Shown here: in pieces, positions 24,152 through 35,332 of the stretch
How the letters are laid out: the number at the start of each line of letters is the position of its first letter
Numbering within the stretch: position 1 is the stretch's first letter
Assembly (NCBI GenBank): GCA_965153455.1
Contig: OZ234501.1
Span: forward strand, 10,044,001 to 10,108,000
Source: Sphagnum compactum
Lineage: Eukaryota; Bryophyta; Sphagnopsida; Sphagnales
Length of the DNA stretch: 64,000 bases
Direction: 5' to 3'
Position numbers and translations under genes: made by a program
The notes under the pieces: model-generated
What the model was told of the DNA's origin: nothing
The model's database searches: none
What the model saw: only the letters and a program-made list of their open reading frames with translations

Positions 24152-26490
24152 AATTTTTTTTTGTAAAGCCTTAGTTGGTGCACCCATTAGGTTTTTAATC
24201 AATCCAAAATCAACACAAAAAACCAATAAAAGAACGATGGCCAAAACCATCCAAGGGAGACAAAAAAGGGAGGCCAAAGAAAGGCCAAAAGACACATAGC
24301 CCAAAAGGCCCAAAAAGAGGGAGAGAGTTACTCTCTCTCGTGGTAGGAAGTTATCTCACCCATGGCCCTTCTTATGTCATCAACATGCAAATCGTGAGAT
24401 CTAATAGTAGTGGGAGGTCTAGAACAAACATCACCTGCCATTGCAATTTTCCTCTTTATAGCAGAGGCTGAATCACGTTGGAGAACAATACTAACACATT
24501 GCCTGAAAAATTGAATGCAAAAAGACAAGGATAAATGACCTTCCGATTTTCTATCATGGAAAAGATGAGCACATTCCCTAATGAAACAATCCATATCATG
24601 CCCGAATGTGCCGTGCACCTCCATGGCCATTGGAATAAAAAGGTGCCCCTCCTGAAACCCTTTATATTTTCGGATCTTAGCAATGGCGCTAAATTCCACA
24701 ACTACACCAGCTAATCGACTAATGACATTCGAAGCCATCGTTTCCTGCATCGAGTTCGTAACCACCACATTAGCAATGAAGACCTAGTTTTCGCAGGTCA
24801 TGTAGTGTCACAACCTTAGCCTTCGGCTCGCGACCAAGGCAAGGGCTTACAAAGGTGAGGGCCAAGAGTGAAGTTTGAAAGTCACACTTCATGCTTTCAG
24901 GAGTGTAGGAGAATGTGAATGAATGAACCCCCACACTCCCAAGTGAGTTCCCACTTTGGGAGTTATAGTCCCGATGGACTCCCGAATGTTTAGAGAGCAA
25001 TTGTAGGGGTCAAAATTCATTGGATTGAAGAGTTCTTTATACCATTAGAAAACTCTTAAAATGTAGATGTCTAAAATGGGCTCGCATGACCCATTTGGGT
25101 ATTTGAAACACAAATTATGACCATTAAAAGTCGGGAATCACCCCAATTGGCGTGCCACATATCGTTGGAAAGTTCTCGATGAGGGCTATAATTTGCTTTA
25201 GACCTCACCTCAATTAAAGGTCTACACAAAAAGTTATAGGTCTCCAAAATCGCTAGAATCCCAATTTAGGGAATTTCAGGACTTCCAACTTGGGAGTCTC
25301 GGGACAAAATGACATTTAGGTGTTGGCCCCATGGCCAGGCATAGAGAATACTATAAGGGGGAAGGTGGTGGCTTCCCCCAAGTCTGGGCCGTGGTGAATC
25401 TTGTGAATTCGTGTTTGCCCGTGGCTCGTCTGTGCACCAAAAGTGCTTCAATTATGTACTAACCAACTTATTGTTTGGTTTATGTAGGTCCGTGTGAATA
25501 ATTGACTTGTTTGTCACTCATCCTAATCCCCATCTCGGAGCTCCAGCATGCCCCTTCTACCTCCGAAGTGCTGCGAGCCAGGGAGCATACCCCAACTCCT
25601 TATCCTTCTGTTTTTTTCACATTTGGACTCGTAGTTGAGTCTATCAAGGAGTGTGGGGGTGCGTCATGTAGAGATCGACTCATAATGAAACTATTAACAT
25701 AAGGGCATACCACCGTTCTTTCCATACAATGTGCCCATTCTTTCGAGCAAGGGCATACATGACTTTTCGAATGGCATCATGTGTGGTTATCCGCTAACCT
25801 CCAAATGGGCAATGAATTAAATGTGTGCTAGATGCGTCCAACCTGTGTCCACACTCACATGTGAGAAAATTAAATGTCGAAAGTTAAATGAAACCAAGGC
25901 GAAAATGCAACGCTAAGTTGAAAATAAAATGTGTGATGCGAAATGAACGGATAAATTGCCTAACAATCAACCATAGCCTTGCCCCCTTGCCCGAACAAGA
26001 ATGAATGCGTGCTCTGGATGCTGAGGAAATGGAGTCATCTTCCAAGACAAACCTAAGGGATGTGTCATGGTGGATGTCCATCAAAGAAGCTTGTAGACCT
26101 GGGGCACTAATAATAGCCAAACTTTTTTTTAAAAAGCGCATCTCCCTAACTACAAGAGGCAAGCCATTTTGCGCTACACGTAGGCATGACTGAAGTAGGT
26201 GTGGGTCCCCTTCGACCTAAGAAACATACTCTTCCAAAACAGGCCTATCATACAGGCCATATGTTACCAAAGTGTAGTTGTGAAGAATTTCTATGCTTGG
26301 AAAGATCCTTGAATGACTCCAAAATTTGCACTTTAACACCTTGACCCTAAGCCCAAGTTAGGCTAATTGGGTCGAAAGGTGGTCAAAGGCGCAAGAAAGT
26401 TCACACATGAGCCCCATGATATGGGTATCATTCACTAGGGATGGAAAGAACACAGCTGGGGCCCCACACGATGGTCCCTAAAAGAGCTTG
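24152..26490 (-). mobile_element. Decayed LINE (non-LTR retrotransposon), 3' half, interrupted by a solo LTR
   Basis: Read on the minus strand from 26490 down. The RT palm appears as FPSLVNDTHIMG (active site normally A-D-D, here V-N-D), followed by LGLRVKVLKCKFWS. Then come LPLVVREMRFLKKSLAIISA, LALHFRLGFI, the zinc knuckle CECGHRLDASSTHLIHC, CPFGG, HDAIRKVMYALARKNGHIVW and KERWYALM. After the LTR insertion the frame resumes at NVVVTNSMQETMASNVIS, then FIPMAMEVHGTFGHDMDCF, FIRECAHLFHDRKS and HLSLSFCIQFFRQ, ending SYHERE at 24328. The 3' untranslated part ends in an A-run (T-run on plus, about 24154-24162). Several stops and shifts and the lost catalytic D show that it is dead. The 5' half (endonuclease, fingers) is missing. 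Confidence 0.8.
24806..25666. mobile_element. Solo LTR (861 bp) with 5-bp target-site duplication, nested in the LINE
   Basis: On the plus strand the element begins TGTCACAACC and ends GGGGGTGCGTCA, i.e. TG...CA. It is flanked by direct repeats tgtag at 24801-24805 and 25667-25671. Removing it and one tgtag restores the LINE reading around L-Y-M-T. No primer-binding site, polypurine tract or gag/pol sequence lies inside or beside it, so it is a solo LTR left by recombination of a full LTR retrotransposon. The insertion is younger than the LINE copy. The orientation of the lost retrotransposon is not clear. Confidence 0.85.
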
Positions 26491-28047
26491 ATAATGGGCC
26501 AAAACAAATAAGAAAATTATAAGATTGACACTAAAGAAAGGTCTAAAGCTATTTTTACCAAAAATTTGAAGCAAACTATATTCATCCTCTTCATGTGTTT
26601 TCTATCTTACTCCTTTATTTCTGACACTCAAAGACTATTTGTAACCCTACAATTTACACATCTAATGACACAAAAACCATTCAATATGGCTAAAAATTTA
26701 GGAAAATATTAGAAAATGTTCGATGATAAGTACATGATTGATAATGAACGATTTTACCCTAGTTCACATCAGATAATTAAGAAAACAAATTCAAACCACC
26801 AAATCAACAATCTTAGGGAAAAAAAATTCAAGCTTACACACAACCCTATTATGTTAAACATTAAAATAATGAATCCTTTTACCATTTTGATTGGTTCTCT
26901 AACATTTTCACAAACATTACAAACTACATTACACATTCAATTGTTACGACACTCAAAACAACTAAGGAAAAATAATCCAAACTACCAAATTCAGCAATTT
27001 CATTGGCCTTAACATTTTTTTTGCACATCTGCACACGAGCCTATTTGATAGTCTTTGTATATTAGAGTCAAAGTTGACTAAGTTTTACAGGTTGACATTA
27101 GAAAAACATGTAACACATGTATAATATTAATATTCTAACAATTAACAAATTTGACATCAATAACTTGTAATGTTTACAAAATAAACAAGTATGAATCTCC
27201 AGATTTTTAAAGATAACAATTATGAAAATACTAGATCAAGCAATACTATAGTTTCTTTCATTTTCTTATGTTTCATAATGAATTTTTGAATTTTTTTTTC
27301 AAGCATTTGAGGACATCGTTGTTGCAAATGAGGTAATCATGTACAACTTGAGACAACCATTGAATAATAATAGATGAAGTTCTTCTTAATTGCATGCCTC
27401 GTGACAAATCATAAGCATTCATCAAGTACCTTCATAAACAATACACTTGCATCTTTCACAATCCTTGACTAGACCATGGATGGTTGATTAGGTGATCAAG
27501 TTAGGTTTGTGAAAGTGTGGTCCTTAAGGAGGCAATGAAGTCGTCATGGTCAAAATTGAGTGGTGGTTTTAATAAACAAACCATGACCACATCAATAGTA
27601 GGTGAGAATATGCATTGGATTAGACGATATGGATTATTATTGGCCATGTCATGATGAATTTCATACAAGTATTACTATATTCTTTAATTCATTATTCCCA
27701 AATTTAACACTTACCCAGGTCATTCTGATGAAGAAAGGAGTACAAGTTTTGTAACACTTAAAAACAATTAACACTTGTGAATGTATTTTTTGTGGGAATA
27801 AAATTTTTCATATCACATATGCATTTTCAATACTTATTAAAGTAACACTCAACTAGGTCCAACTATAATACACTAATATTATAACCCTTCTCTGTATACG
27901 GACAGGGTTAAAAAGTATCTTTGCAAAAGTTCCGACAAAGCCCCATTTCATGGAAAAAACACATTTGCTTTCTCATTGTGGAGGCCAAAGAACATGACCT
28001 CATTCCTTGAGAGTTGTATTTTTTCAAAACCCTAAATTCGATTACCG
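26491..28047. other. AT-rich intergenic DNA; no gene seen
   Basis: No recognisable frames; the longest is a lysine/asparagine-rich AT artefact. Confidence 0.4.
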
Positions 28048-28049
28048 TA

Positions 28050-28555
28050 GTGCCACGAAAGGTTCGGGCGGGCTGTAACGATCAATTTAATTAATCTTGA
28101 GGAAATTTTTTGGAAAAGGTCCATCAGTGCTGCAGGAAATGCATTGTTTTCAAGGGAAAGGTCCAATAATCTGCCAAAAAGGTCCATTACAGGTCCAAGC
28201 CTGAGGTCTCTTTGCAGAACCTTCTGCCCTTGCCTTCTGATCGGCTGCTGCAGATCTGGCTTCCCTCTCCTGAGGGGTCAGTTGTCTGAAGAAGCTGCTA
28301 ATGCTGGGTTGGCTTTGGAAAGACATTTTGTGGGCCTGCCAGGCCTTGCTGATCAGTACAAGGTCGACCCCCCCCCCCCGGAAACGAAGCAAAAAAGGTT
28401 CGTTACACGCGCGAAAGCGCCAAGCTTTTTTTGGCGCCAAAAGGTCCGGTTTTGGGGGAAAACGTTCGTTACAGAAGTCCAAAAGTCATTTATTTGCCCA
28501 ATAAAGGATCGTTTCGACCTCCAGCCCGAATTCATTAACGAACCTTTCGTGGCAC
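28050..28555. mobile_element. MITE with 17-bp perfect terminal inverted repeats
   Basis: The left end gtgccacgaaaggttcg (28050-28066) is the exact reverse complement of 28539-28555. A TA dinucleotide lies just outside each end (28048-28049, 28556-28557), consistent with a TA target duplication of Tc1/mariner-Stowaway type. The TA may instead be part of a 19-bp repeat. The 506-bp interior is much more GC-rich than its surroundings, has a C13 run near 28368-28380 and repeats of gttcgttaca. The frames of about 110-150 codons inside are not recognisable and overlap on both strands. Confidence 0.75.
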
Positions 28556-28752
28556 TAAGGTATGTATGTTGTAAGATCTACTTATGGAAATCACACTAGA
28601 GGACATTATGGGTAAGTAACATGTGGCCTTGCCACTTGTCACAATTTCAAGCATCAAAAATAGGGAATGTTCCAACATTCCTCAAAATAGGCAAGAGTGA
28701 ACAGGTACCCACCAGCAGCACACGCAAGTGCCTTCCCTGTTTACCTACATAG

Positions 28753-28860
28753 TAATCGTTTACACTCAATACCGACTTAGAGCATCTCCAGTGGTGCTCA
28801 GTATGTTAATCGTTTACTCTCATTACCGACTTAGAGCATCTCCAGTGGTGCTCAGTATGT
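28753..28860. repeat. Two tandem 54-bp units with a hairpin core
   Basis: Units 28753-28806 and 28807-28860 differ at only two positions. Each contains gagcatctccagtggtgctc, whose ends (gagca/tgctc) are inverted. Words like gagcatctccag are common in termini of plant hAT/Harbinger MITEs, so this may be a nested or abutting MITE end. Confidence 0.75.
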
Positions 28861-30550
28861 GACCCTGCAAATTAAAATTGGATGAAGAAAAGTCAAAACA
28901 TGTTGGTTTAGCTCAACAAAATGGTTGTTTCGCAGCCTTTCTTTTTTCCCAGAGTTTGCTGAGGCTGGTGAACGATACAGGAGAGCTTAATATCTGCCAG
29001 AGAATAGTGCCATATATGATTGGACTGGACTGCTGCTTCCTGTTTCTGATTGGCTAATCATAATGATTGGTAGGAATATAAAAGGATTTTGGTTTTCTTT
29101 TTTCTACTTTCATAGGTAGTAGTAGTTCATAGCCAAATCTGGCTAAATCATCTTTTTATGAATGATCACCACTTCAGCTACATCACAAAATTGAAAAAAT
29201 AAAAAATAAAAAATAAACCGGTCCGGTCCTAACGGACTTTAATTCTTATTGAATTCTCCAACAGATTTAAATCTTGGTGTTTAGGTTAGATCACAACATA
29301 AAACAAATTGCACAAGTACCTAATGTGTCGGAATGTCAGAAACCACAATGTATGTATGTATGTATGTATGTATGAGGAGGTTGGAATTGTATACAGAAAA
29401 TGTTAGGGTTTCTTAATTAGGGTTTTCTTCACCTCTCAAAGAGAAGTATGTTGTAAAAGTTTCGAAAATTCTTATTAAAATCTTTCTTGCAATTTACATG
29501 TCTTTTTGCATGGGTCACATGCCAAAGATACATATGCAATATTTAAGTACATTTTTCACTAAGGTAACTCTTGAAAATAATTCAATACATCGATTCCAAC
29601 AATCTTATTGGCCCCCACAAAAAAAATAAAATAAAATAAAATAAAAAATCTTCACACCTAAGCACAAGCTTATGAGACTATTTAAGTGCGAGTTCTTATT
29701 AAAGAGATATCTGAAAACAAACAATTCAAGGCTCCCATTCTAACAATCTCATTGGCCCATTATACAGTTTTTTTCCACACTTAGACACAAGACTATTCCA
29801 TACACCCCATATAATTTTTGTGCATTTTTTACACTAATATGTACTAGGTATTTATCCCATGCCAGTGATTAATTTGTGACAAATATGAACAATTTATTTC
29901 AACCTCGAAAATTAAAAAGGGATTTCTTTTTGGGTCATAAATTCCACATTAAAAAGAAGAAAAATCCCCCAAAACCTCAATTGTTGAAAGAAAAAAAAAT
30001 TGTTGGAGAAAATTTCAGCACATTTCAACTAGTGATAAAAAAAAAAAAAAAATTCTGGCAATTTTCTGATGTTTGCCACATTGGCTGGCGGATTAAGAAT
30101 AATTTAGCATTAAATGGCGACCTGTCTAAAAAATAATTTAAAAAATTATTCAGAAAAATATTACGAAACTAAAATCAGAATCCAAATGTGAACCAAACAA
30201 AATTAATTTTATTTTTTTCAGAATTTGGCGATTTTAAAAAAAGAAACCAGAATTTCCCGAAGGACTAGAAACTTCTGCATGCGCACACACACACACACCC
30301 TTCCCCCCCCCTAAAAAAAAATTGAAGAGAGAGAGGGGCCCAAGGGGGGGAAAAGAAAAGTGGGGTGGGTGGGTGGGTGGGTGGGGGAGGGGGGGGGGAA
30401 CCGATCTCTTTTTTAATTCCAGCCTATCTCCCGCTGCAGCTTCGTGGCTCCTATTGGGCCACTGGACGATTCCGAATGCATTCGGACGACTCAGAATCGG
30501 CCACGTCTCTCCAGTATCTCCTCTCTCGCTCTCTCTCCCAAATGCCTCCC
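28861..30550. other. Intergenic, microsatellites
   Basis: Holds copy 2 of a 65-bp dispersed repeat (29135-29205), a (TATG)n run at about 29351-29373, (AAAAT)n runs near 29620-29650, and poly-C/poly-G and GGGT runs at 30300-30400. No coding sequence recognised. The 3' end merges into the BCH promoter. Confidence 0.5.
29135..29205 (+). repeat. Dispersed 65-bp repeat, copy 2
   Basis: Same block order as 9526-9590: aaatctggctaaatc, then gaatgatcaccacttcagct, then acatcacaaaattgaaaa, followed by an A-rich tail (aaaaaataaaaaataaaaaa). Confidence 0.65.
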
Positions 30551-30552
30551 GC

Positions 30553-30633
30553 TAAATTTGGCCACATCTGGCGCAATCCGGCCAAATTTGACGTTCAAAT
30601 TGGCTGAATTTGGCCAGAATTGGCCAAATTTGG
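30553..30633. promoter_or_regulatory. Cluster of AATTTGGCC/GGCCAAATT words upstream of BCH
   Basis: Within 81 bp the words aaatttggcc, ggccaaattt, gaatttggcc and ggccaaattt occur on alternating strands. They lie about 300-380 bp before the BCH start and just before a CT-rich stretch (30655-30682) typical of plant 5' untranslated leaders. They could be paired binding sites or a small repeat; function is inference. Confidence 0.35.
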
Positions 30634-30930
30634 TGCCTTTCTGCTCTCGCGAGCGCTCTCTCTCTCTCTCTCCTCTTCGCCTCATCCTCTCGACCCCCCC
30701 TTCTTAGCCTTCTTCGCTTCCGCAACGCTTCAATCCGGGTCTCGTCGAGGAGCTTCTTGCTTGTGGATTTTTTTTCGCCGAGTGGATTCTTCTCAGGTGA
30801 TTGTTTCGGGAACGTTGTCGCTGTGCTGCTAGTTGTAGAATTTTTTCGCTTGGGAGGGGGGGCTGTTTTTTGGTTTTTCTTTTTCTTCTTTTTTCCTCTG
30901 AGGTGGAGGAGAGGAGAGGAGAGGAAGGAA

Positions 30931-33152
30931 ATGGTGGTGATTGCGGGATGTAAGGGGCAGCAGCAAGGCTTGCAACCTGTTCGTTGCTTGCCATTTTCGT
31001 CGTGCGATCTAGTAGTCGCTGCGGCGAGGATCGGCAGCAGCAGCAGCAGCAGGAGGATTAGTTATCGTGGCCGTCGTACTAGTGCAAACGTAGTGGTAAT
31101 GTCGTCGCTGTTTAGGCCTTGTTGTAGTATTAGTGTTGCTTCTCCTTTTGAACCGCGAGTCAACAATAGTAGGGAGGGACGGCGACGGATTAGTCGACTC
31201 GTGTGTATGGTAGCAGACACAAATGCAGATCGACGGCAGCAACAGAAACAACAGCAGCAATCGCCGCTGCAGCAACAACAACAAAGAGAGCTAAGTCCGG
31301 CAGTCGACGAGGAGAAAGAGCAATTGACGACGCAGGAGGAGGAAGAGATGTCGATGATAATGACGGAGGACGAGAGCGAAGAATTTCCGTCTTCTACCGG
31401 TGCCATCGCGTTCGCGTCGTCCGTGGCTTCGGCGGTCGGTGCGGATGCCGCAACGGCGATGACGCAGAGGATGAAGGAGAGGGAGCGGGAGCGGATGGCG
31501 TACTTGTTTGCCGCCGTAGCCTCCAGCGTCGGTTTCGTCACTCTGGCGGCAGGCGTGGTGTATTACCGATTCATTTGGCAAATGGAGGTACACATGTTCT
31601 TAGCAGAATCTGCTGCTGTCTCAGTTGTGTGTCTCGTGGTCTAGGAGTCTGCTGGTTCGGCTCAGGGTTCTGCGCTTCTACTTGTCCACAGACGAGAAAT
31701 TTCGGAATCGGATGGTTTTCTATTGGATGATTACAAACTCCTACTGGTTTTCCAGTTGTCAAAACATTCTTTCTTTGTTTCATATATGCAGGACAATGGT
31801 GAGGTGCCATACGGGGAGATGCTGGGAACTTTCTCACTAGCGATTGGAGCTGCGGTAAGAGCAGTGAGACCTAAAAAGTTGCTCTTGACATTTGTGCTTA
31901 TTTGAGCTTTTACATAATTTTGCAAACTTGACAAAGGCTGTGAATGTGCTGATCTTGTTGTTGTTGTATATGCAAATCCATACATTCATTATTGTCAGTG
32001 CTTTTGATTGCTTATTACTGTAGCTCCTTTTTCGTGGACAGGTGGGTATGGAGTTTTGGGCACGCTGGGCACATCAGGCCCTCTGGCATGCGTCACTGTG
32101 GAACATGCATGAGGTAAGTAGAACTTGTCTTGGTAGCTCTTTCTTCTGGGATGCAGTCATCATTGCATTGTATTGTGAGCCATGGTGGGAGGCAGGCTTG
32201 TATGCTCAAGTTGCATTTCAGTTGGGATGATGATCACAGCAAATGAAATGATGCAGTCTTATGCATTGAATTGCAGTCACACCACAAGCCACGGCAGGGG
32301 CCCTTTGAGCTTAATGACATATTTGCTATCATCAATGCTGTACCAGCCATTACACTCATCGCTATTGGGTTTTTCAACCATGGCTTTGTTCCTGGTCTCT
32401 GCTTTGGAGGGGTAAGCGCACACACACACACAACTGCATAACACAGGAACATTTTACTACAATTTCTGGTTAAGGTTCCTCGTGTGAGGCTATAGCTATA
32501 CACATTACATCAGCCAATGGCTTTGTTTGGCCATAGCATGTGTGGTGATGACTTTGGCTGAGGGGTAGAATTTATATCTGTGCGCAGGGTTTAGGTATAA
32601 CCATGTTTGGCATGGCTTATATGTTCGTGCATGATGGCCTAGTACATCGGCGCTTCCCTGTTGGGCCTATTGCAGATTTCCCCTACCTCCAGAAGGTGGC
32701 TGCAGCACATCAGGTAATAAATGTTCTACTTGATTTTTCACTCCTTTTCTAGTCTTTGTAGTTAGTTGGGGTAGGGGACACACTTTTGACAGAACTCTTA
32801 TAATGGATGGAATTGAGCATAGATTTGCAAGGTTGATTTTCATGTGTTTGTAGATTGCTGTTTCTGAAGCATAAGACTCATTCAGTTTTGGTTTGTGAAC
32901 CCCAGCTGCATCATGCTGACTTATTCAGTGGCGTTCCTTATGGTCTTTTCCTCGGCCCCAAGGTGCAAATCTCCTCTACTTGCTTGAAGCTTGCATATAC
33001 TATACAAAATCATTTGACCAAATTTATATGTACCCTAACCTCTCTATCCCCATTTGGATGGGCAGGAACTGGAAGAGGTTGGAGGACAGGATGAACTTCA
33101 GAAAGTATTGAATGTGAGATTCAAGAACCGTGAGGTGGATCGAGAAGGTTAA
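30931..33152 (+). CDS. BCH: Beta-carotene 3-hydroxylase (non-heme diiron), 7 exons, about 398 aa
   Basis: Exons: 30931-31587, 31792-31854, 32042-32113, 32277-32411, 32588-32713, 32906-32962, 33066-33152; all GT-AG, all phase 0. The enzyme hydroxylates the beta-rings of beta-carotene to give zeaxanthin in plastid membranes. Helix LFAAVASSVGFVTLAAGVVY precedes YYRFIWQMEDNGEVPYGEML, then VGMEFWARWAHQALWH, and HASLWNMHE joined to SHHKPRQGPFELND. FGMAYMFVHDGLVHRRFPVG follows, then AAAHQLHHADLFSGVPYGLF. The iron-binding histidine boxes are all intact: HQALWH (251-256), HESHH (263-267), HDGLVH (324-329), HQLHH (350-354). The N-terminus (about 180 residues before the first helix) is longer than in known plant enzymes (about 300-310 aa in total), with serine, glutamine and glutamate runs. 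It should hold a plastid transit peptide. Inner ATG 31099 is an alternative start. An in-frame ATG at 30610 lies in leader-like CT-rich sequence and is less likely. Confidence 0.95.
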
Positions 33153-33765
33153 ACATCAAACTGACCTTCATTTTTCAGAGGTTGGATCAAATCTCTCTCT
33201 GTGAGGCATTGTCAACCTCTTAGGTAGTCATTTGCTTATGAGGGAACTTCAAAAGGAGTTGCACAAATTGAGTGCAATCGAGGTTTTTTTTCATGCAGTC
33301 AATTAGTCCTGCACTAGCTCACACACCACATTTTTGGCTCCTGATGATGAGCCTCCCTGTGCAACTGTACAATAGACAAAAGAGATTAGTCAAAGCAACA
33401 TACAGGAGCCTCAGGAGGTAGATCTATTAAGTTTATTCATGCACGAGGAAATTCTGGAAATTCTGGACGATGTTCTGTCAACTGTTTCAAAACTTGGAGA
33501 CAGTTTAATTCATTCTCAAAGGAAATTAGACTGGTGGTGGAGAAATTTGTCGCAGGAATAGATTGCATAGTCCTGCCATGTGACTGTTCATTCGGGACTG
33601 CAGCTAGCTAGCTACCTGCCAGATCATTCAAGTTTAGTTGAAATTTCTATTTTGTGCATGCTGTTTCTACATTTGATCACCAGATTTCTATTTGCTGTTG
33701 CAGCAGGTAATCAAAATACAAAAGGGTGCTTAAATGTTTTCGACTTTCATATCTTATCTAGAGCG

Positions 33766-33833
33766 AAATTTGGTTAAATCTTCCTGTGGATGATCAGCAC
33801 CAGCTTCACTACATCACCAAATTGAAAAAATAA
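33766..33833 (+). repeat. Dispersed 65-bp repeat, copy 3
   Basis: aaatttggttaaatc, then gtggatgatcagcaccagct, then acatcaccaaattgaaaa and ataac. Same order and spacing as copies at 9526 and 29135. It lies about 600 bp beyond the BCH stop codon. Confidence 0.65.
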
Positions 33834-34579
33834 CCCTGTTGCTTCTAACATGTTGGAAAATATTCACTCAGCAAAAATGTGTCATTTAAGAATATAGAAC
33901 ACAATAATGGTAACTACAAAAGCCAATTTTGTTGTTAGTTTATGACACTTCCATTAGTTTGCATTTCAGCATTGTTTAACCAAACTGATCTACCCACCAA
34001 ATTGAAGATATATTTTGTACACACTTGATACATGATTGGGCTTTCCAAGGGGTACAATTTACGACAACCAAAAAGGGACATCCAAATATATATCATCTAT
34101 GAAACTAGCCAAAAAAATTTACTTTCACCACTTTCTGCAACCCTAAAAATCAGAAGCAACCTGTAAAATTTTCTTCATGACTGTCAAGCTTTTACACACA
34201 CACACACACACACACGCACGCACACACATATTTCATAACCATTTTTGTAAATCAAATGTGCCATACCCCAATCACAACACACAACACATTATGATCATAA
34301 TCATGTTGCACATTTACAGCCATTTAGGTTAGCGGAATAAATGAAGGTTGTTAATGGAAAACTGTCATGGCGCATTATGCGTTTAGAAATTTGCCCGTTG
34401 TTGGCCCTTCATTCATTACAATACAAAACAAACAGGAATATTTTGTCTACTCAGCACCAAGAAAAAGAAGCTTAGATCTTTAGTTGTTTCGATAATTAAG
34501 CAGACACTGGGAACCAAGAAAAGAAACAAATAACAAAATGATTAGACAGCTCACCATAACTACTTACCATACCACTTAC

Positions 34580-34647
34580 CATGATGTCATGAGCAGCAAT
34601 GGGAGTCCGAAAACCTCAGCAAGACTTTTTTCAGCTTCATCTACAGT
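34580..34647 (-). other. Isolated exon-like segment
   Basis: A 68-nt open stretch reads TVDEAEKSLAEVFGLPLLLM on the minus strand. It is preceded by gcccatttcag (acceptor) and followed by gtaagtgg (strong donor). Another strong donor (cttg|gtaaggc) sits upstream at about 35088. These could be exons of an unassigned minus-strand transcript or spliced 3' untranslated sequence of beta-COP. No family recognised. Confidence 0.25.
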
Positions 34648-35332
34648 CTGAAATGGGCAAAACAGCTGCATAGGTACACAATGAATTGTCACTGGGATTA
34701 AAAAAAAAAGAGCCTTCACTATCTATTCATTTGCATATATATTTCGAAACAATGAATCTCACACTCACATTCCAACTACAGACCCTAGATAGGATGAGTG
34801 GTGTGTGGAATCCATCACACAGTACTACTCCTAATGAACAAAGAATTAGGGGCATACTATGTTCATCTTATGCACAGATCCAGTTCATCTTTAAGGGCAT
34901 GCAAATTGTTACTGCATATTAGAAAGTCAGGGAGAAACTCTTGGGGGATCTAAACTGAGTTTTGCAACTACTAGAAATATCAATGTGATTGCAGGGAGAA
35001 CTCCCACAAACACCTGTAAGGGAACCAAACGTACTCTGATGCACATATTTGAAAAGATCGATCAATGCAGTGTGCCTTACCAAGAGGTACACTGTTGATG
35101 CACTGGAGAAGAAGGAGCTGGAGATAGTGAACTCTATTTTTTTGCATGGCAGGCTTCACACCATGAGAACCATGCCACATGAAACAGATAAATGGCTTCT
35201 CCATGAAGAAGATTGAAGCTCAATTCTGTAAACATATTGCTCGCAGCAGATCTTCCACATCGAGGGATGGGAACAAACAATAAACCCTACATTAGTGCTC
35301 CATCGTCAAACAGATAACTGGCTGTGCACCAG

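Larger units (their letters stand above)
33153..35332. other. Convergent intergenic region between BCH and beta-COP
   Basis: Holds both 3' ends, copy 3 of the 65-bp dispersed repeat (33766-33833) and a (CA)n run at about 34195-34227. No recognised gene, but an isolated exon-like segment lies on the minus strand at 34580-34647. Confidence 0.5.

Noticed and set aside
24806-25666. Frames inside the solo LTR (e.g. 24770-25000 minus)
   Set aside because: They span the LTR/LINE boundary and are not conserved proteins.
30610-30930. Upstream in-frame extension of BCH from an ATG at 30610
   Set aside because: The stretch is CT-rich leader-like sequence and codes L/S/F runs; the ATG at 30931 is the better start.
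31009-31541. Minus-strand frames opposite BCH exon 1
   Set aside because: Shadows of CAG/GAG-rich coding sequence, giving poly-L/S/C; the plus strand has the conserved enzyme.
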